Assembly (NCBI RefSeq): GCF_030936135.1
Contig: NC_082611.1
Location: 7,517,001 to 7,581,000, forward strand
Reading direction: 5' to 3'
From: Gavia stellata
Taxonomy: Eukaryota > Chordata > Aves > Gaviiformes > Gaviidae
DNA: 64,000 nucleotides
A program made the position numbers and the translations under genes. Under the pieces are notes generated by a model that worked only from the letters and a program-made list of their open reading frames with translations, was not told the DNA's origin and did not search any database. Shown here piece by piece: positions 11,991 through 26,100 of the stretch; position 1 is the stretch's first letter, and each line of letters begins with the position of its first letter.

Positions 11991-14900
11991 GCTCCTAAAA
12001 GTGATAGGCTAAGGACAAAAATGGCCAGGTGCTGATGGAGAACTTGGGGCAGCTGCTTCGCAAACCATTTTGATCCAGAGACTTTTGGAGGGAGGATTGC
12101 AGGAGATGGAGTGGGTGGCTTCTGCTGCAGTCTTTCTCTGAAATGGCCTGACAGAGCTGCATTAGCGGTGCAGCTATTAGAGTTTTGTTGTCTTAATGAC
12201 GAGAGATAAAATTAAAATTTTGACTATTACCTCAACAAAGCCGCAATACACCCCCTCTCCTTGGAGTCTCATGTCTGATATACCTCGAAGGAGGAACGTC
12301 TTTGAAGATCCATCAGTGAAGAAAGCTGTGGCACTTCTTATCGTGGCTGGGCTCCACTTTCAAGGCAAGGGAAATTCCAGTGAAAATTCAAGATCCATCA
12401 AGGTGGTTTAGCTCTTATTCATCACCCTCCTGGCATCCAGGCTTGAAATTCTTAATGTGATTAGTGCTGGGGAAACAATTTTTGTCCTCCTCAGCTTCAC
12501 TCACAGCCCCTGGTAGAGTGTAAGACTTGATGATCGAGAAGGGAGGGTTCACTAAAAGCTCCCCTATTTATAGCTGTGGTGAAATGGCAAGGCTCTCTCC
12601 TCAGCTTGTGATTTCATGGAAGATGAAAGTCTGTTTGTTGCATGGAAAACAGAGCCAGAACAATTACATAGATCCACAATAAAAACACTGAAAAGGGAAA
12701 ACACAAAACTTGAACTACTGTGGCAGAAGTAACGTCTCATACACTAGTGATGCACGGTCAGTCAGGAGGAATGCCTGCTAACATTTTAACATTGAAATTC
12801 TAAGTAATTCTGTTTTTTCTGTCAAGTTGCTGGTGTCTGGCATGTTATTAAGTAACTCAGTAGAGATCTGTGAAATGCATAACCTCCCTGCACAAAGGAT
12901 ACATTCTTTTACTAGATTTCTCCCTTTAACCCATGCTTCCCTTTGATACTTGCATCCTCCACAGTTGCAAACCATGATTTTGCAAACTTGGTTGAAACAT
13001 AACAGTGGGACAAATCACCCCATTTACTCCCTGCCATCCTCACAAGTTTACAGACAGAGCCTCCATTGCTTTCAGCCTGAAACTTCCCTTTGCTTTCCTA
13101 CAAATCCTAATGAACTTGTACTTATTTCATAAGATACTCCTAGAGATTTCATTCCACAAGAACAAACTTCTGACAAAAGGTAAGGATTAAGGTTAGTCAG
13201 CCATGGCAGGTGACCATAATGGTAGAAAAAGATAAAGATTAAGCAGATGACAGGACTGAGCTGCATTTCATTTCCACTGGACTATGGTGGGGGTAGCATT
13301 CAGAAAAAATCCAAGATAAATGTCATGAGGAGAACTGTAGGGAATATACATTCAGTCTATTGAGTTTTACTTATGAAATACTGTAGCTGATGCTAGAGGT
13401 GTCACTTTGACTTGGATTTAAGCAGGTCACATGGGTTTACAGAGAGTTGGGTTCAGAAATATTGCTGTAGCCTACCTGAACACTGTAATACAGTGTACAG
13501 AAGAGCACAACCCTACCTAAATCTAAGGTGTTGTTTTGGGCTGTGGCGAAAGTAAATGCCAGCCTCGTGATATTTATTTAGGAATAGCTTTGCCACAAAG
13601 ATAAAAAGGTCTTGGATCCAGGATGGGTCAATTAGCATCAACTCAAGTATCTCCCAGCTAAAACCGTGGTCAGTCTTAGACACCGTCTAAAGCCACGTGA
13701 CAGCTTTGAACCTGAAGCTTGAGCCAGGGCTAATGTGGGGGTATAACATCCTTGTCACTGTGCTAAACAGTGAGCCAACCCTTCTGCCTGGCTCCCTGCG
13801 GTCCCTCCTCTCCGCGTTCGTACTTCTGTTACCCAAACAGCCTGACAGCCACCCAGCTGCCTGCAGGCTGGAGCCTCGGGTGCTGCTGACGCACAGCTCT
13901 GCCCCTTCCTCTCCCTGATGCTGCAAGACCTGCTTTAAGCCCCACTTTGTACCAGTTACATTATCTAAATTAGGGACCCTCACAATTAAATTAGCAACAA
14001 ACAAAAACCTAACTGCATTGTAAATAAACACTTTCTTTGACAAACAAATAGGCAGCACACTCCTGAGATGGGTAAATCTCCTTTGTCTTCCCCTCTCCCT
14101 GCCACCTCCTGCTTTGCTTCAGGGTGTGGGAAGATTCAGAACGGAGGTACCAATTCCTCACATTGCTGTTGTCACAAGGAGAGGTCTTCCCTAGGATGAG
14201 AAAGACAAATACAAGAGCCTGGCTGACACGAATAACTGCATCAGCACAGTAGGCAGCGGAGAGTCTGTGGCCTCCTCAGCTTTTATGCCTTTTTGCTTGC
14301 ACAAGTCTTGCAACAGAGGAGGAATTTGGATTTTTACAATATCTGTAACTCCCAAAGACTTTTGCATATGGCATCTACCATCATGGCAAGTAAAAAAGAA
14401 AAGCTGTAGATCTCAGTATTATCTGAAACGGTGCTAGTGGTAGCTGGTGCCGAAGCAGAAGTGGCGTGAGTGGACACGGCAGCTCAAAACTTGGTTTTGC
14501 CTGAGACAGAGAAGGCAGGATGTTAACATTCAGCCCTTGTCTCGTCCTCTTCCTCACAGGAGGTAACGCTGGTCTAATTATCACGTGTTCATTATGAAAA
14601 GGGGGAATGTTAGAAGTAAACAGTTAGTCAGCTGTAACAGTGACCCAAGGAGTGGAACTGTCCCTGAATAACACCAATCATATAGTATCTATCTTAATAC
14701 AAATGCCACTGATTTGGCTGTAGAAGAAAGGAAATTAAGATCATTAACATAAAATACAAGGAAAAGAAAAGGAAGAAACTGCCTTTTACAGCCCCATACT
14801 CCTACTCCTTACAGTTCCTACAACAACCAATACTCATGGTGTTTATAAGAGTTATCTGCGCAAGTATTAAATGAAGCAGAAAAAAATCACAAAGTTAAAC

Positions 14901-17900
14901 ATATACCTGCCAACAGCAAAGGTCTGAATGTATCCATAACTGATGTAGGGAGGGAACCGTGCAATTTACTCTAACTGTGGAGTGATTGGAAACAGCTTGC
15001 TCAGTGCTTCTAAAGGTTTTTCCAGCAGCATGGCATGTTTCCTTAATAAGAAATCTTGTATCATCCCAGTATGTCTTCAGGATCTTCTTCGTTCTACCGC
15101 ACTCCAGGGTTTTAATACTTCCATTTGCATACCTCGGAAGACCTTGATATAAGGCTATGGAAGTTAAAGTGATCCTTTTTACTCATGTTCCTATAGTTTA
15201 AATCAGGCCTTCGATATCTTCATCTCCCTGATATTTGCTTTCATAGAATATTTGATTTTTCGTTACTTCCTGTTGTGTTCTAGACCCAGCTAATGTGGAA
15301 ATCTCTGCTTCCCCAGCCAGGGGAGACCCACCTTCTGGGACTTTATCTTAACTATAAATGATCGTCTGCGTTATTCAGAAACCTTTCTGTAAATACACAC
15401 CTGACAGATGTCTGCATAATTAGAGTCCCTCATGAATATTATATCTTTTGGCTTAGGATAAAGTATTAATTGATCTACGAAATATTCTAAAATCCAACTG
15501 GACTGAAGTCCAATTAGTTGGTTTTTTTTTTACTCCTTGCATTATATTCAGATAAATTAATCACAACGCTGTTAATCAACGTTTCCTTCTAATGAGATTG
15601 TACTCTTCAAAATTCATAGCACTAGTACTCAGAAGTATCCAGATAGCTTTGACTTGTACCCTCTACTGCAGGGCATACATAATTTGCTCATTTAATAATG
15701 ATTTTTAAATGTTTAAAATCTAAACAAAACAACAAGTTCCTACTCTTGTATTCAGGTGTGATTTATCCCTCTTTCATGATGAGACAGGCATAATAATTAT
15801 ATAAGCCCTTGGGCTAGCATACATGAGCATTAAAGTGAATTATGACATGATCAGACTGCTAAGGAAAGCCACAGTTATTTTGCAGAAATGGGGCCAAATT
15901 CTGCTCCCCTGTAACTAATTGCAACGATACAGAACTCAGCAGAGTTACCTTCCTGCAAAATTTGCTCCATACAGCCTAATATAATCTTGAGATTTTAGTG
16001 TTGTCATACTTGTGCACTCTGCTGCCAAGATAATAACACTGAAACAAGATGATAATTGTTCAGTTTTACATTGTAAGTGCACCCCTAACACTTTGTGAAA
16101 CAATGGGAACAAAACAAGAGATGACTTGGATACACAGATTTAAAATACGTGTGGTTTCTGGATGCAAAGCATAAAGGAAGAAAGTGAAAGAATTCTACAA
16201 CTACAATAGTTTGACCAAAGATCAGAGAAGTCAATGGGAGTCTTTCCATTTTTCTTTCAGTGAGATTTAGATCAGATCCCTTTGGTGAGTCATAATGAAG
16301 TTTATTTCCATTATAAATATACAGTTGATATGTCAAATTATACTACCATCATGAGAAAAAGATTACACACAGAGTCACAGCCCAGCTGAATTTCACATGA
16401 AAGAAAATTACATTAAGTTACTATCGCCAAATTCTAAAGGGAATGACATTTGATAAGGAAAACATTCGTACTTCTTAGATACAATCACTAAATTTTATTC
16501 TTTCTGTGGTGATAAGTCTATTGCATTCACTAATGAGCAATCAGTGCATTTCAAAGATTGATCCTTGCTGACCTTTCTCCGTATCTTCCTCCTGATCTTA
16601 GTGTATATCTTAACAGGAGGAAAAGAATTATATGCTTTTACTCCAAAATAGTCAACTGCTATTGGAGATTGGGTAGGTGTACTAGTTGCAACTAACTCAT
16701 TTTGAGGTAAAAATTGTTTGTTGTCTCCATGGATTTCTTAATTCAACAACTAGCTTGATATATAAATTAGCTTCTTTTTTTCCTCTAGTGAAGACAAAAT
16801 GTTAGTGCAAAGGTAGTCTCTTTTTTACAGTCATAAACTAGGCTGTCTGATTTATGGCATTCATCCTCTGAGTATTATATGTATATAAACCATACCCTAC
16901 TTCAGGAGGAACCACAACTTTCGTGAAGACCTCTGTACTTAAAAAATGAACAAAACCAACAAATATGTTGTTAATTACACAGAAAATTGATATGGAAAAG
17001 AGCCTTTGGCAATATTTATATCAGAATCTGTTCTCTCCCTTTTGAAAAATGAAGTGATCAACACATGTTCATCAAGCACACAAAACTCAGAATTTTCAAC
17101 TATTTCTACTCATTATAAACATAATTTGGTTTTGGTGGGTGGAATTCTCATTAGGCTCTGAGCTGGTTGACATGTTTTGATAACTGAAAAACAAAGTCAA
17201 AATCTCAGCAATGTGAAAACAAGCATGTTTGTTTATTTTCCCAAATGACCCTACTGAAATTCTCTCCCCAAATTAAAAACATTCTAATATATACTGATAA
17301 GTTTCACATGTCCCTAATTTTGAGGGATATCATTAATTATGATTCTAAATTACTAAGCTCTCCCTATATTTCATGTTCTCCCATTACTGTATGTACTGAC
17401 AGGTTGGAAAGGGGACATAACAGAATGAAGTCTAAGAGGAAAATTACAGCAAAGGGATGGAGGAGTGTTTTTTATCTGTCTGTTTCCTGAAGTCTTCAGA
17501 TGGTGACTAGATGCCTACAGATAAGACATTTTTTAATCAAGGAGTTAGAGAACTCTGTAGTTGAAATGACATTGAGTGAGTCATATGGTAGATCAGACCA
17601 GATCATCTAACGAAATCTTCAGTCGTTAGAATGTACATCCCTCTGGATACAGTAAATAATATTTCCCAAGAGCCAAAGACGATATCTTCCTAAATCAGTT
17701 ATTTCATTGGGAAGAGGAGCTTCAGGGGACCTACATGTGATTTTTAAAAGACCTAAATTGTAGAGCTGACCTAGGACAATGTGACAGACGACGCTGGCTG
17801 TAATTCTGGCTACACTAAGCCCAGGAGGGAGTTTAAATTCAGTGAGGCCATGTTACCACCCAGTGTGTCAATGGGAAAATTGCCAGTTTAAAACAAGAGA

Positions 17901-18186
17901 AAATTATGTAAGATATTTAACTCCAGGAAGCAAAATAAAAAAGATATTCCAGTCCCCAGTCCCCCACCTACCTTCAACACCCCACCCCCGCCAAACCAAA
18001 GATATGGGTCAAATGGAGAGTGACATCAGATTTACTGGTGTCTCAGCTCAAGATATGTGTGAGGCAAGTCTCAGCAGAAGACCTGTGTGAGGCAGGAAGA
18101 TCTTTTTCTTCTAATACATAAAATGAATAACTAAGGGAGTGAAAAATTGCATATATTGGACAAAACAAAGTTCATCAGTGGTTTCA

Positions 18187-18330
18187 CAGCATCACAGAAT
18201 GGTTGAGGTTGTAAGGGACCTCTGGAGGTCATCACGTCCAACCCACCTGCTCAAGCAGGGTCACCTAAAGCAGGTTGCCCAGGACTACGTCCAGATGGTT
18301 CCATTTCACAGAAACATCCAAGGACATATT
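18187..18330 (-). repeat. CR1 LINE 3' end fragment (older, diverged)
   Basis: The segment CATCACAGAATGGTTGAGGTTG...GGGACCTCTGGAGGTCAT...GTCCAACCCACCTGCTCAAGCAGGGTCA...CAGGTTGCCCAGGAC follows a CR1 subfamily 3' region in reverse orientation. It becomes hard to align after about 18300. No coding part is present. Confidence 0.88.
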
Positions 18331-20010
18331 CCAGTCGTCACCATCAAAATTCCATGGTGATGCCAACAGACCTTTCTTCTAGGTGCAAACTCTTCTCCAG
18401 CTCTCAGTACTGTTGTTTCTCATTCACCCATGGATCTTCCAGCAGAAATTACTTGACATGAGGGTAGCTAATAAACCCACAGTCGTTATGAGAGTCAGGG
18501 CAGAGCATAATTCTAATTACAGGAAACAGGAGGAACAGGGGGGGACTTTCGGAGTGTTTTATTGTAATTTAAGTAGGCTTCTAAGATATGAGAAGCCAGC
18601 AGTCATGTCAGAGGTTACGAGGAGTTTTCATGCAATCGCAAATCCATATTTCTCCGTCCTAACACACAAGCTGGGAGAAGGGCAGCCAGAGGTAAGTGGC
18701 AGAACCAGGATGAGGAAGAGAGCTGTTAGCCGGCTCTGGTTTGTCTCTCCCTCTTATCAGATCGTAACTTCACAGTAGCAGCTTCCACAGCAAACTCCTT
18801 GTAGCCCTTCCAGATTAACTTTCAAGCCTGACTCCCTAGAGATGGGAAATTTCAGACACATGAGAGCAGCTAGCGAGGCAGAGGAGCAGTTCTTTCTGGC
18901 TGCAATAAACTGCATGGGATCCCTCCATGCCGAAGCTTGGTTTCCTTTGCGTACAAGCCCTGCAGGTTCCCCAATGAGATGGACTAGGTTAATTTGTCAT
19001 TTGTTATTAGGAAAATCTTGACAAAGATCAAGAACATGCTGTGAATGTTTGATGGGCACCTGTGTTTTTTCCAGTTGTCTAAGATTTCCTCTGCTGGATA
19101 CGTATTTCAAACTGCTATAAAATCAATCCCCACTCAACTATTTCATGCTGGTAGACATCCCAAAGAATGTCATTGAGTGAACTGAAGTAATTTGGGATAC
19201 TACTTGGCATAACAGAACACAATTGCTCTTCTGAGATTATTCCAGTTTTACATCCACTTACGAAACTACAACAGAAATATGTCCACTGGTAAGATTTGAA
19301 TTATTATTTTAATTTTTTTTTTCTTGTCAACCAGCTTTTCCATCATTTTAGATGATATTTCCTGTTTTAATCCACCCAGGGTATAATTGATCTTTTTTTT
19401 TCCTTGCAGTTCCCAGGGCAGAAGGAAGAAAATGGGCATCAGTTTAGATTGTCTCTGCCAGGAAATACATAATAATGCTGTCATTCTTAAGAAAACTCTG
19501 CAGCAGCAGGCTCAGACAGCTACAAAGTAGAGCACATGCATGGATTTGTCATCCTGCCTTACTCTTAAACAACATTGGCTTCTTTGTCAATTGTGAGGAA
19601 ACAAGGGGGAAAACCCCTTGGAGGTGAGCCACACATTTATTTGTTCCTGAGCTCTGATAGCAATGTTGGCTGCAACACAATCCTTTTTTTAGAAAGGAGA
19701 TGTGAGCATCTGTGTGACTTGTTCAGAAAAGTCAACAGATATGTTTGACTAATGCATTTTCTTGACATATGTTGACTGGCGACATCCAAGGACAGGATGT
19801 ATGTGACCGTGTAAATGCGATGTTCATGACAGATCATGAGTGCTGCTACCTGTCCCCTCCAGCTCCACTTCTGGTATGAAGAAACCATCAAGTGTGAGAG
19901 TGATGTATGGGCCAGAGGTGCCCTACCACACTACTGACATGGAGTGAAGCAAACCTTGGTGACTAGGTGGTCAGAAACATCCTTTTTGCTCTTCTGCATC
20001 AATGTTCACC
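18331..20010. other. Intergenic DNA, nothing recognised
   Basis: I see no gene. A 131-codon plus-strand frame at 18383-18778 resembles no family and includes a weak MIR-like patch near 18680-18745 (GCCAGAGGTAAGTGGCAGAACCAGGAT). Confidence 0.55.
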
Positions 20011-20162
20011 ATCATAGAATCATAGAATCATAGAAGCATAGACTCATAGAATGGTTTAGGTTGGAAGGGACCTTAAAGATCACCTAGTTCGAACCCCCCT
20101 GCCATGGGCGGGGACACCTTCCGCTAGACCAGGCTGCTCAAAGCCCCATCCAACCTGGCCTC
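20011..20162 (-). repeat. CR1 LINE 3' end fragment
   Basis: It begins with several copies of the 8-bp CATAGAAT-type unit, which is the reverse complement of the CR1 tail. It then follows the CR1 3' region closely (GGTTTAGGTTGGAAGGGACC, GATCACCTAGTT, CCCCCCTGCCATGGGC, AAGCCCCATCCAACCTGG). The element therefore lies on the minus strand and is cut off at its 5' side near 20162. Only a 3' UTR piece is present, with no reverse transcriptase coding sequence. Its similarity to the consensus suggests a relatively young copy. Confidence 0.95.
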
Positions 20163-23100
20163 ATGTTTCTATTTAAGTTAGTGATTTAGTAAGACTGGGT
20201 CTTTCATCAGTTTTAGCTGAGTGTGGCAGGTCTTGCTGATAGGGGACATATCTGACGTCACTCCACCTCCTTCTTTTTCACTATACTCAGGGTACGAAGA
20301 GGTTCAGCTCTATCTTTATCTTGTGGCCAAGCAGATACTAGATCTATGGATCTAAAGTCCTACCAGTTCCTACGATGCCTGTTTCCAGTGTGCCAGTGGG
20401 AAGAAAATGCCTTCAGAAGTCCCATTATTCAGTGTTGTAGATTATTCAGTATTTTTGCCTTCACCAGATACTTGGAAGATATCATAAAAATACTTGTTTC
20501 TAACTGCAAAGAGAAATGCCTTTTCCCAGTAGAGTCTGTGCTTTTCTCAGGCAATGTGTGAGAAACAAAGATACCATTTAGGTGGTTGCATTCCCCATCC
20601 TTACCAGTACCAGAGACTGGGCCATCCCAGGGACTAAGCAGTGCTCTGACCAACTTGTGACATGGGCTGGTGATGACTTAGAAACATGCTCTACAGGTCT
20701 TCATAAGAGGGTCTAAATCCTGATGCAGAAGCACATGAACAGCACCTCAGGATCTGTACTTACACTGAGACATACACACAACTTTCCTAAGTGTTTCACG
20801 TGAGGGATGGTAGTATTTTCAATGCCTTCTGGCAAGCACATGGTAAGAGGTTTGGTAATCCAATACGAATTCTAAAATGTACAAACACATCTGTGTCATC
20901 TGTGTCAACCCCTAATGAGAAAGGGCCTCCGAATCACTCCAATAAAACACCTGCAACATGTACGACTGTTTTATATTGCCTTCAGATAATCACATACTGC
21001 TTTGTAATAGCTACTTTGCTGTTTTAGTTGATGTAGTTGCAGCTCATGGAGTATGAAAAGGAGCGCTGGTAATACTGCTGCTATAAGTTCTGATGGCAAA
21101 ACACATTTCCCTTAAGAAATGAATGTCACAAGTGGTGGATGAAAACTAGTTGATGATGCACTTCCATACACATTAGCACATACTTTGCCCAAAATAGAAC
21201 TACTCCATTTTAAAGAAAGTCTCTGCAAGGGAAGGGAAGGAGCTACTCCTCCCTCCTTCCTTTCTGGTGCATTAAGAAGGCTTGAGATTTCCCCACTCTC
21301 CCACTTGTTTCTAGAAATTCAGCTCCTATTAGTCACAGGCAGCACTGAACGTCCACTTCCAGACCTCCTGTATAAGGGGAGATTTCTGTGCAGTGCCCTG
21401 CTGGATCCCAACAACAAAAGATGACTAACAAAATAAATGCACACACAGCTCAGAGAACATTTGATGAAGCAGATCAGCTCTTTTGCTCTTGTTTATTCAC
21501 CACAGATGTCCCCAGCAAGAGTGCCCAGAGCTACTGGAGAAGCCTGTAAAGCAGCTGAGGCCCATTGCCAATATTTAGGCATAATTCAGGTCATCTCATA
21601 CTAAAAAAGAGTCCAGGACAAACTGCATCAAGTGCTACCTCTTTCCCTTGCCCAACTTCTCCTGGACCCCCACAATATCATGCCACTGGAACATGCTCCG
21701 TATCACCTCTCCAGGAGATGCTGTGGTGCTCCAGAGCTCCCTCACATCAGCTTCACAGCTAGTCCTGGCCTCCATTTAATAGATTAAAATAAATAATCAT
21801 GATAGAGAATTAATAACTAACTAACTGAGGTTTAGAAAGACCAGCAAGATCATCACAGAGCTAAGGAGCTTTCCATAGCTTAGCTTTGAATAAAAGTTGA
21901 CACATGAATAATATTTAGCTTCTAATACTCCTCTGCCCCTTGCTCAGTCTCAGTGGGAGAAACATACCTTTCCATCTCTCTTCTATTTTAGATTTTGTAG
22001 TTTTCCTGATTAATCTTGTATTTTTCCTCGAGTGAGTCCAGATCTGTTCCCATTCAGCCTCAAGGCTGGGACCCTGGAAAATATCTTCTGAATCTTCAAC
22101 AAGTATTTGTCTCCCTCATCACAGTTCTTATTCCTCTCTTCCCTTAGGAAACATAACTCATTAAAGATCAAGAAGAGTTTAATTCAAATATAGCTCTTAC
22201 TTATAGCATTTCCTCCTCCTTTCCCTCCACATCTCCACTGCATTTTTTTATTCTCACCAGCTGGACTATCCTCTCAAAATCAACTTTCCGACTCTGTAGC
22301 TCCATCAAAGTTAACAGAGTTATTCTGCATTCATAGGGAGAGAAAAGATCCCAGTTTTATACCTCTTTATCATTTAATCAGTAAAAGCTGCAGTTTACAA
22401 GTTCTGCAATCTTTCAAGCTTTCCTTAATATGGAGTGCTTATGCTTGTTACAAAAATGTAACCTTAGGATTATACAAGAATAAAACTTTCTTTTGTCTTT
22501 TCTTTCAGGTGTCCATATGTCTGCAACAGGGAATCTGGCCAGCGCGCAGAAACTGCCTCTCCTCCAAGAACTGCATATTGAGGCAAATTCCCAGCTTATT
22601 AAAAAATAGTTCTGTTATTTTGCCATCTTGTTTGTTCTGCAATTCCACTGTATTTTTCCCCTCTCTTTTTTTTTATTTTGCCTCTGGCTTTTGGGGGAAA
22701 GAAAAAAGGAAATGGAAAAGAAAAAAACCCAAACCCCAAGAAATTCTTAAATATATCTTTATTTTGGGCTTCTCAGTGTCACAGAAAAAGCCAGTGTCAC
22801 TTCCAAACTTCTGTAGGAATTGATAGGAACTTCCCAATATTCAGATGTTATTTGTCCAGTGAAGAGCTGTTTGTGTGAAGAAGCTCATAGGAGTTTCCAA
22901 AAAAAACTAAAAACCTTAAAGTATGTTATAAAGCTTCTCTTCAGCTTCTGACAGAAGTGCCTTAACTTCACTGTTGCTTAACTCTTTTCCAAAGTAAATT
23001 AAATCAAAACTGGAATGGCTAAAACTTGAGTAGCGCTGCCCCAGAGTTTAATGTGGTCCAAACACTCAATTTCAAAATTTAGGTTAGTTGTTTTAGATTA

Positions 23101-26100
23101 GTTTTTCCTGAGTGATTCCTAAGACAACTTTTCACTTCAGTGGTGTTGGGTTTTTTTTCTACATGTTTGCCTCAGCTTATAGCTTCCAGGATGTGTTTTC
23201 TAGATTTTGAAGGTAAAACCCAGTTACATTGAGAGCCGGGAAACTGGTCCTTCAAAATAAAGGAAAATGTAGTGGTTTGTGGCTTAGTTCATGAAGACAC
23301 TGAGTTGACCATGGCAACTCATTACATATTTTTAATTATACTTCATCCTTCATTATTATTTTGAAGGAAAGGATTAACATACAGAGAGCATAATGCCTTA
23401 TATCCTTTCTTTGAATGCTGTAAAAGAATTCTGCAATTTAATTTTTTTCCTAATACATACTTGTGAAAAAATTGAAAAGACAGTGTAATGTTTGATCATG
23501 AATCATCAAAATGGCACCCAGACTCCCTGCTCCAACACAGCAGACAGTTGCGCAGCTATTTGCAACTTCACTTAATTGAATTTTGCAATGCAGTTTCACA
23601 ATGCCACTTTCTACCGCTTCGTTTTTAAGAATCCGGTTGCTTACCACTTAAAAATCCCAGTTAGGCTTCTGAGAGGAGACTTTCAGTTCTGCCTGTTCCT
23701 GGCTTTTCATAATCTTTCACCATATTACATCTCCTCCCTGCCCCAGGCTAAGCTATCTGCACAGCTCGTCCAGGGATGTTGTTTGAGTAAGGGAGTTACA
23801 CCTCCCAGTCATAACACATTCTTATCCCTTTACATCATGCAGCGAACCGACAGCCTGATTCAGTCATTGACAGCCTTTGGTGTCTCTTCATTGCACAATG
23901 GTTATGATTTTAATACGGCCTCTGTGTTTTTCTTGCTCTACCATAGCAGAGCCACAAAGGCTCCTGTCCTCCAGCAGCAAACCGTGGTGTTGTGGTAAAC
24001 TTTTCAACCCTCCTGACATGCCGTAGAGCTGAACAGTGGGAAGAGCTCATTATGCCTTAATGGCCTGAGTGGATCCGGCATAGGGCTGGGAGTACGAGTG
24101 TTTATGGAAGGAAGAAAAGAAAAAAAAAGAGTTTTACGGAGAAGTATGATGTCACCCACAGCACAGCCTATTTCTGGAACTAAGCTGTGAAACCCATGAT
24201 ACGTTTTGACACATAAATGTTGCCAAGTAAAACAGATAATATATAATTGGTAATATGGTCACAGCCAACTGTTTTTCAGATAAGGAGTTAAACTCTTCTA
24301 TGCAATATAGTGTTTGTGGAACGTAGCACCTAGTCGGTTCCATGCTTTCATTGGCTCTGGGATTACTTCCTATCATATTTAAATAAAAAGACTAGATTAT
24401 TGGGTTCCATAAGAACAATGGATTGCTTAATGGTCTTGCAGCATTTATCTTAAGTCAATACAAAAGTTTTGAGTTCCTAAGCCTATGTCAAGGGCAGTGA
24501 AACAAGAGCCACATTCAGTGAATTAGTCATTTGTTTATTTTTAAATGCACATAAGTATCTTATTCTGGGGATTCAGATATACTTAGATGATTCAGTTAAA
24601 TACGGATTTATTTTCAAAAAACTTATGTCTGTCTGAGCAACAAAATCTGATAGAAAATAGTAAAGGTTATTATGTGCAATTAGTTCTAGATAAGAGTAAT
24701 GATCAAACAACTTCCTCGTCTCTTTGCCATAGCGCAAATTCCCCTGTGATAGAGGTCCATTTTGTATAGCATCCTTCATACGAGCTTTGTTCCTAAAAGC
24801 TTGACAGGGCTCCATAATATAATTATAGTGTTATTAGGAGTAAGTAATACCAGAAAGGAAGAGATACTCTACAAGTGTAGATATGGAAAGGAAGGGATAG
24901 GTTCAGATATGAAACAGAGAGAGACTGTAGCCCAGAGACATATGAAAACTGCTGAAAGGGGCTCAGGATACAGAGGCAAAGAATGAATGCCAGGACTCAA
25001 GGTGTGCAGGAAAGAAGTGGAGGATTGAAGGGTGAAGCCTGGGCTTGAAAAGCAAGTGGTGCGTCTCCACCACCTGCAAAACCACAGACAGACCAGAGTT
25101 TAAGAGATATGTTGGTGACCACTTTAGAGTTTCAGAGAACCACAAGTCTCCCTGGATCTTAGACTCCTATGTGCTCCTCAAAGGCTCATAATGTCCTTTT
25201 TTCCATCTTTACAGACACATTTTTAAGCATAAGGTTATAAAATCTTATAGTGTCCCATTTTAAAATCGATGTTTTCTAATCCTTAACTTCTGAAATTTCT
25301 GATTAAAATTTAATAAAATTAATTTTTTCTTCTGGTCTGAAGTGGATTGCTGCAGTTCATTTGCAGTTATGGCCAATTTATTCTACTATAGAAAGAAAAA
25401 TAGGTCTCTGGTCGAGTGTTTCCTTCAAACACAGAATAATATCTCTTTACTGCTGACCCTTCCCTCTCCCAGTGTGAGAATGGAGTGAGTGATTTTGGCC
25501 ACAAACACACTGTGCTTCTGACTTTGATGGTGTCTGACGGTCCATGAACAGTTCAGACGGGAGCGATTTGTGTTGGTTTTATTCCCATTTCCTCGAAAAT
25601 GGCTTTTCTGTAATGATATGAAGGCAGCAGTGCAGAGGCGATGCTGTGTTATCACTGGAGTGGGGTGCAGGGGTCGTTGGAGGCTGGGGCTCCATGGCCA
25701 GACCCACGTGGGAGGATGGTGGTGCCTGTGTGGAGCTCCCTCAGCTGTGGTGCGTTTTGCCGGCTGCTTGCTTGGCTTGCAGCACCAGCTCACCATGTTC
25801 ACGTATCTTTAACGCACAACCTCCCTGCAGTGGAAAGTGATCTGATGGTGTGATCAGTAAGCTCCATCAGACCATGTTGCATGTAGCTAAGGAAACCACA
25901 TCTAAGAAAGAACCACTTATACCTCCTTGAGCCCAGTTCTTCCCCCCCAGCCTGTCTCTGCACCTTGCCCAGCAATGCCTGCAGGAGAGCTTGTCTTTCT
26001 CCTTTCCCCTGCTTAATATCCAATATCACACCATTTTACTAAACTAGCAAATAAGCTTGGACTCTGTTGTCCTCTGATTCCCTGCCTTGAGCCAGAGCTT

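Larger units (their letters stand above)
5561..18186. other. Intergenic DNA
   Basis: No gene, RNA gene or mobile-element coding region is recognised in this 12.6-kb stretch. It contains a (TTTA) microsatellite at 10099-10122, an A-rich patch near 8008-8030 and a modest CpG-bearing patch at 13790-13900. The segments 9478-9640 and 11700-11990 are listed as regulatory candidates. Much of 14600-17400 is AT-rich and unremarkable. Confidence 0.6.

Noticed and set aside
23576..23998. 140-codon plus-strand open frame
   Set aside because: There is no recognisable domain, no splice context and no codon pattern that sets it apart from random frames.
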